Shown one piece after another: positions 5,915-6,443 of a DNA stretch of 6,443 nucleotides. Source of the stretch: Frankiales bacterium (GTDB lineage Bacteria > Actinomycetota > Actinomycetes > Mycobacteriales > SCTD01); NCBI GenBank assembly GCA_025965495.1, contig JAOPWW010000104.1, positions 1 through 6,443 of the forward strand, read 5' to 3'. The notes under the pieces are model-generated. The model saw only the letters and a list, made by a program, of their open reading frames with translations, searched no databases and was not told where the DNA came from. How positions within the stretch are numbered: the first letter of the stretch is position 1; every line of letters begins with the position of its first letter. Both the position numbers and the translations under genes were made by a program.

Positions 5915-6041
5915 CGATCTCCTCCGTACCTGCACTGCTCGGACACCTCCATGCCACCACACCGGGCGCGCCTCCCGGCCGGTGCGCTGTCCCCACCTAG
6001 CGTCGAGACGAACAACGGCCGGTCGGACAGGGGTGTGGGAC
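5915..6041. promoter_or_regulatory. Divergent cheB / ruvC intergenic region
   Basis: These 127 bases carry the start signals of cheB (minus strand) and ruvC (plus strand). The cheB ribosome-binding site GGAGGAG is at 5925-5919. For ruvC, AGGGGTG (6030-6036) precedes the GTG at 6042. TAGCGT (5998-6003) fits the loose actinobacterial -10 pattern TAnnnT for ruvC, but no TTGAC-like -35 lies at the right distance, so the promoter assignment is weak. The position implies that ruvC has its own promoter here rather than depending on yebC read-through. Confidence 0.4.
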
Positions 6042-6443
6042 GTGCGCGTGCTCGGCGTCGACCCCGGGCTGACCCGGTGCGGTCTCGGCGTCGTCGACGG
6101 CGCCCCGGGACGGCCGCCGGTGCTGGTCGCGGTCGGCGTGGCCCGCACCCCTGCCGCCGACGACCTCGGCGCGCGCCTGGTCGCGCTCGAGGTCGAGATC
6201 GAGTCCTGGCTCGACCAGCACCGCCCGGACGCCGTCGCCGTCGAGCGCGTGTTCGCCCAGGCCAACGTCCGCACGGTGATGGGCACGGCGCAGGCCGGCG
6301 CCGTCGCGATCGTCTGCGCCGCACGGCGCGGCCTGCCCGTCGCGCTGCACACGCCGTCGGAGGTCAAGGCCGCCGTCACGGGCTCTGGCCGGGCCGACAA
6401 GGCGCAGGTCGGCACCATGGTGGCCCGCCTGCTCCGGCTCGAC
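6042..6443 (+). CDS. ruvC: Holliday junction resolvase RuvC (3' end missing)
   Basis: RuvC is the endonuclease that cuts Holliday junctions during recombination and repair, working with the RuvAB branch-migration motor. The 134 visible codons start MRVLGVDPGLTRCG, with catalytic Asp7. AVERVFAQANVRTVMGTAQA supplies the second acidic residue (Glu68, equivalent to E. coli Glu66), and TPSEVKAAVTGSGRADKAQV is the conserved later block. The remaining catalytic aspartates near residues 138-141 fall beyond the window edge. The GTG at 6042 is preferred over the in-frame GTG at 6033 because it gives the usual family N-terminus and a better-spaced AGGGGTG. ruvA and ruvB would be expected downstream but are not visible. 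Confidence 0.97.
   Translation, partial: MRVLGVDPGLTRCGLGVVDGAPGRPPVLVAVGVARTPAADDLGARLVALEVEIESWLDQHRPDAVAVERVFAQANVRTVMGTAQAGAVAIVCAARRGLPVALHTPSEVKAAVTGSGRADKAQVGTMVARLLRLD

Noticed and set aside
5998..6003. TAGCGT as a definite ruvC -10 box
   Set aside because: It fits a loose pattern only and has no recognisable -35 partner, so it is mentioned as a possibility but not called as a promoter.
6033..6041. Alternative ruvC start at GTG 6033
   Set aside because: It would add three residues before the conserved MRVLGVDPG and leaves the purine-rich site too close to the start codon.
2208..6041. Recent mobile element or genomic island between yebC and ruvC
   Set aside because: No transposase, integrase, tRNA, terminal inverted repeat or target duplication is visible, and base composition matches the flanks.
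4865..6418. Longer CheB starting at 6418 (517 aa)
   Set aside because: The extra 168 residues run antisense to ruvC and through the intergenic region and show no receiver-domain motifs. The ATG at 5914 has a near-perfect ribosome-binding site and begins the esterase domain.

Overview
The window is very GC-rich, with G or C at nearly every third codon position and frequent GTG starts. Together with the gene order pdxS-pdxT-yebC ... ruvC, this points to a high-GC actinobacterial chromosome. The genus cannot be named from this sequence alone.

Layout. Bases 2-1424 hold the two subunits of pyridoxal 5'-phosphate synthase: pdxS (5' end missing) and pdxT. They are separated by a 64-base gap with strong inverted-repeat structure. 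yebC follows 30 bases later (1455-2207), and these three genes form a forward operon-like run. In many actinobacteria yebC is followed directly by ruvC. Here ruvC begins only at 6042 and runs off the right edge, so about 3.8 kb of signalling genes sit between them.

The inserted stretch holds four genes. A 102-aa helical protein of unknown function lies on the minus strand (2214-2522). A 122-aa single-domain GHKL ATPase of the RsbW/SpoIIAB anti-sigma type is divergent from it on the plus strand (2590-2958). On the minus strand lies a translationally coupled pair, read cheB then cheR: a CheB-type methylesterase with no receiver domain but with a C-terminal zinc ribbon (4865-5914), and a CheR methyltransferase fused to PAS, a long heptad-repeat coiled coil and a second PAS (2955-4868). 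The window contains no chemoreceptor, CheA, CheW or flagellar gene, so this looks like a methylation-based signalling module used outside classical chemotaxis.

Both convergent gene junctions are built on perfect palindromes. One of 16 bases (2203-2218) contains the stop codons of yebC and the 102-aa gene. One of 12 bases (2951-2962) centres on CTAG, which gives TAG stops on both strands for the ATPase and cheR-PAS. How the methylation pair and the ATPase might work together is inference from proximity, and their substrates and partners are not visible here.
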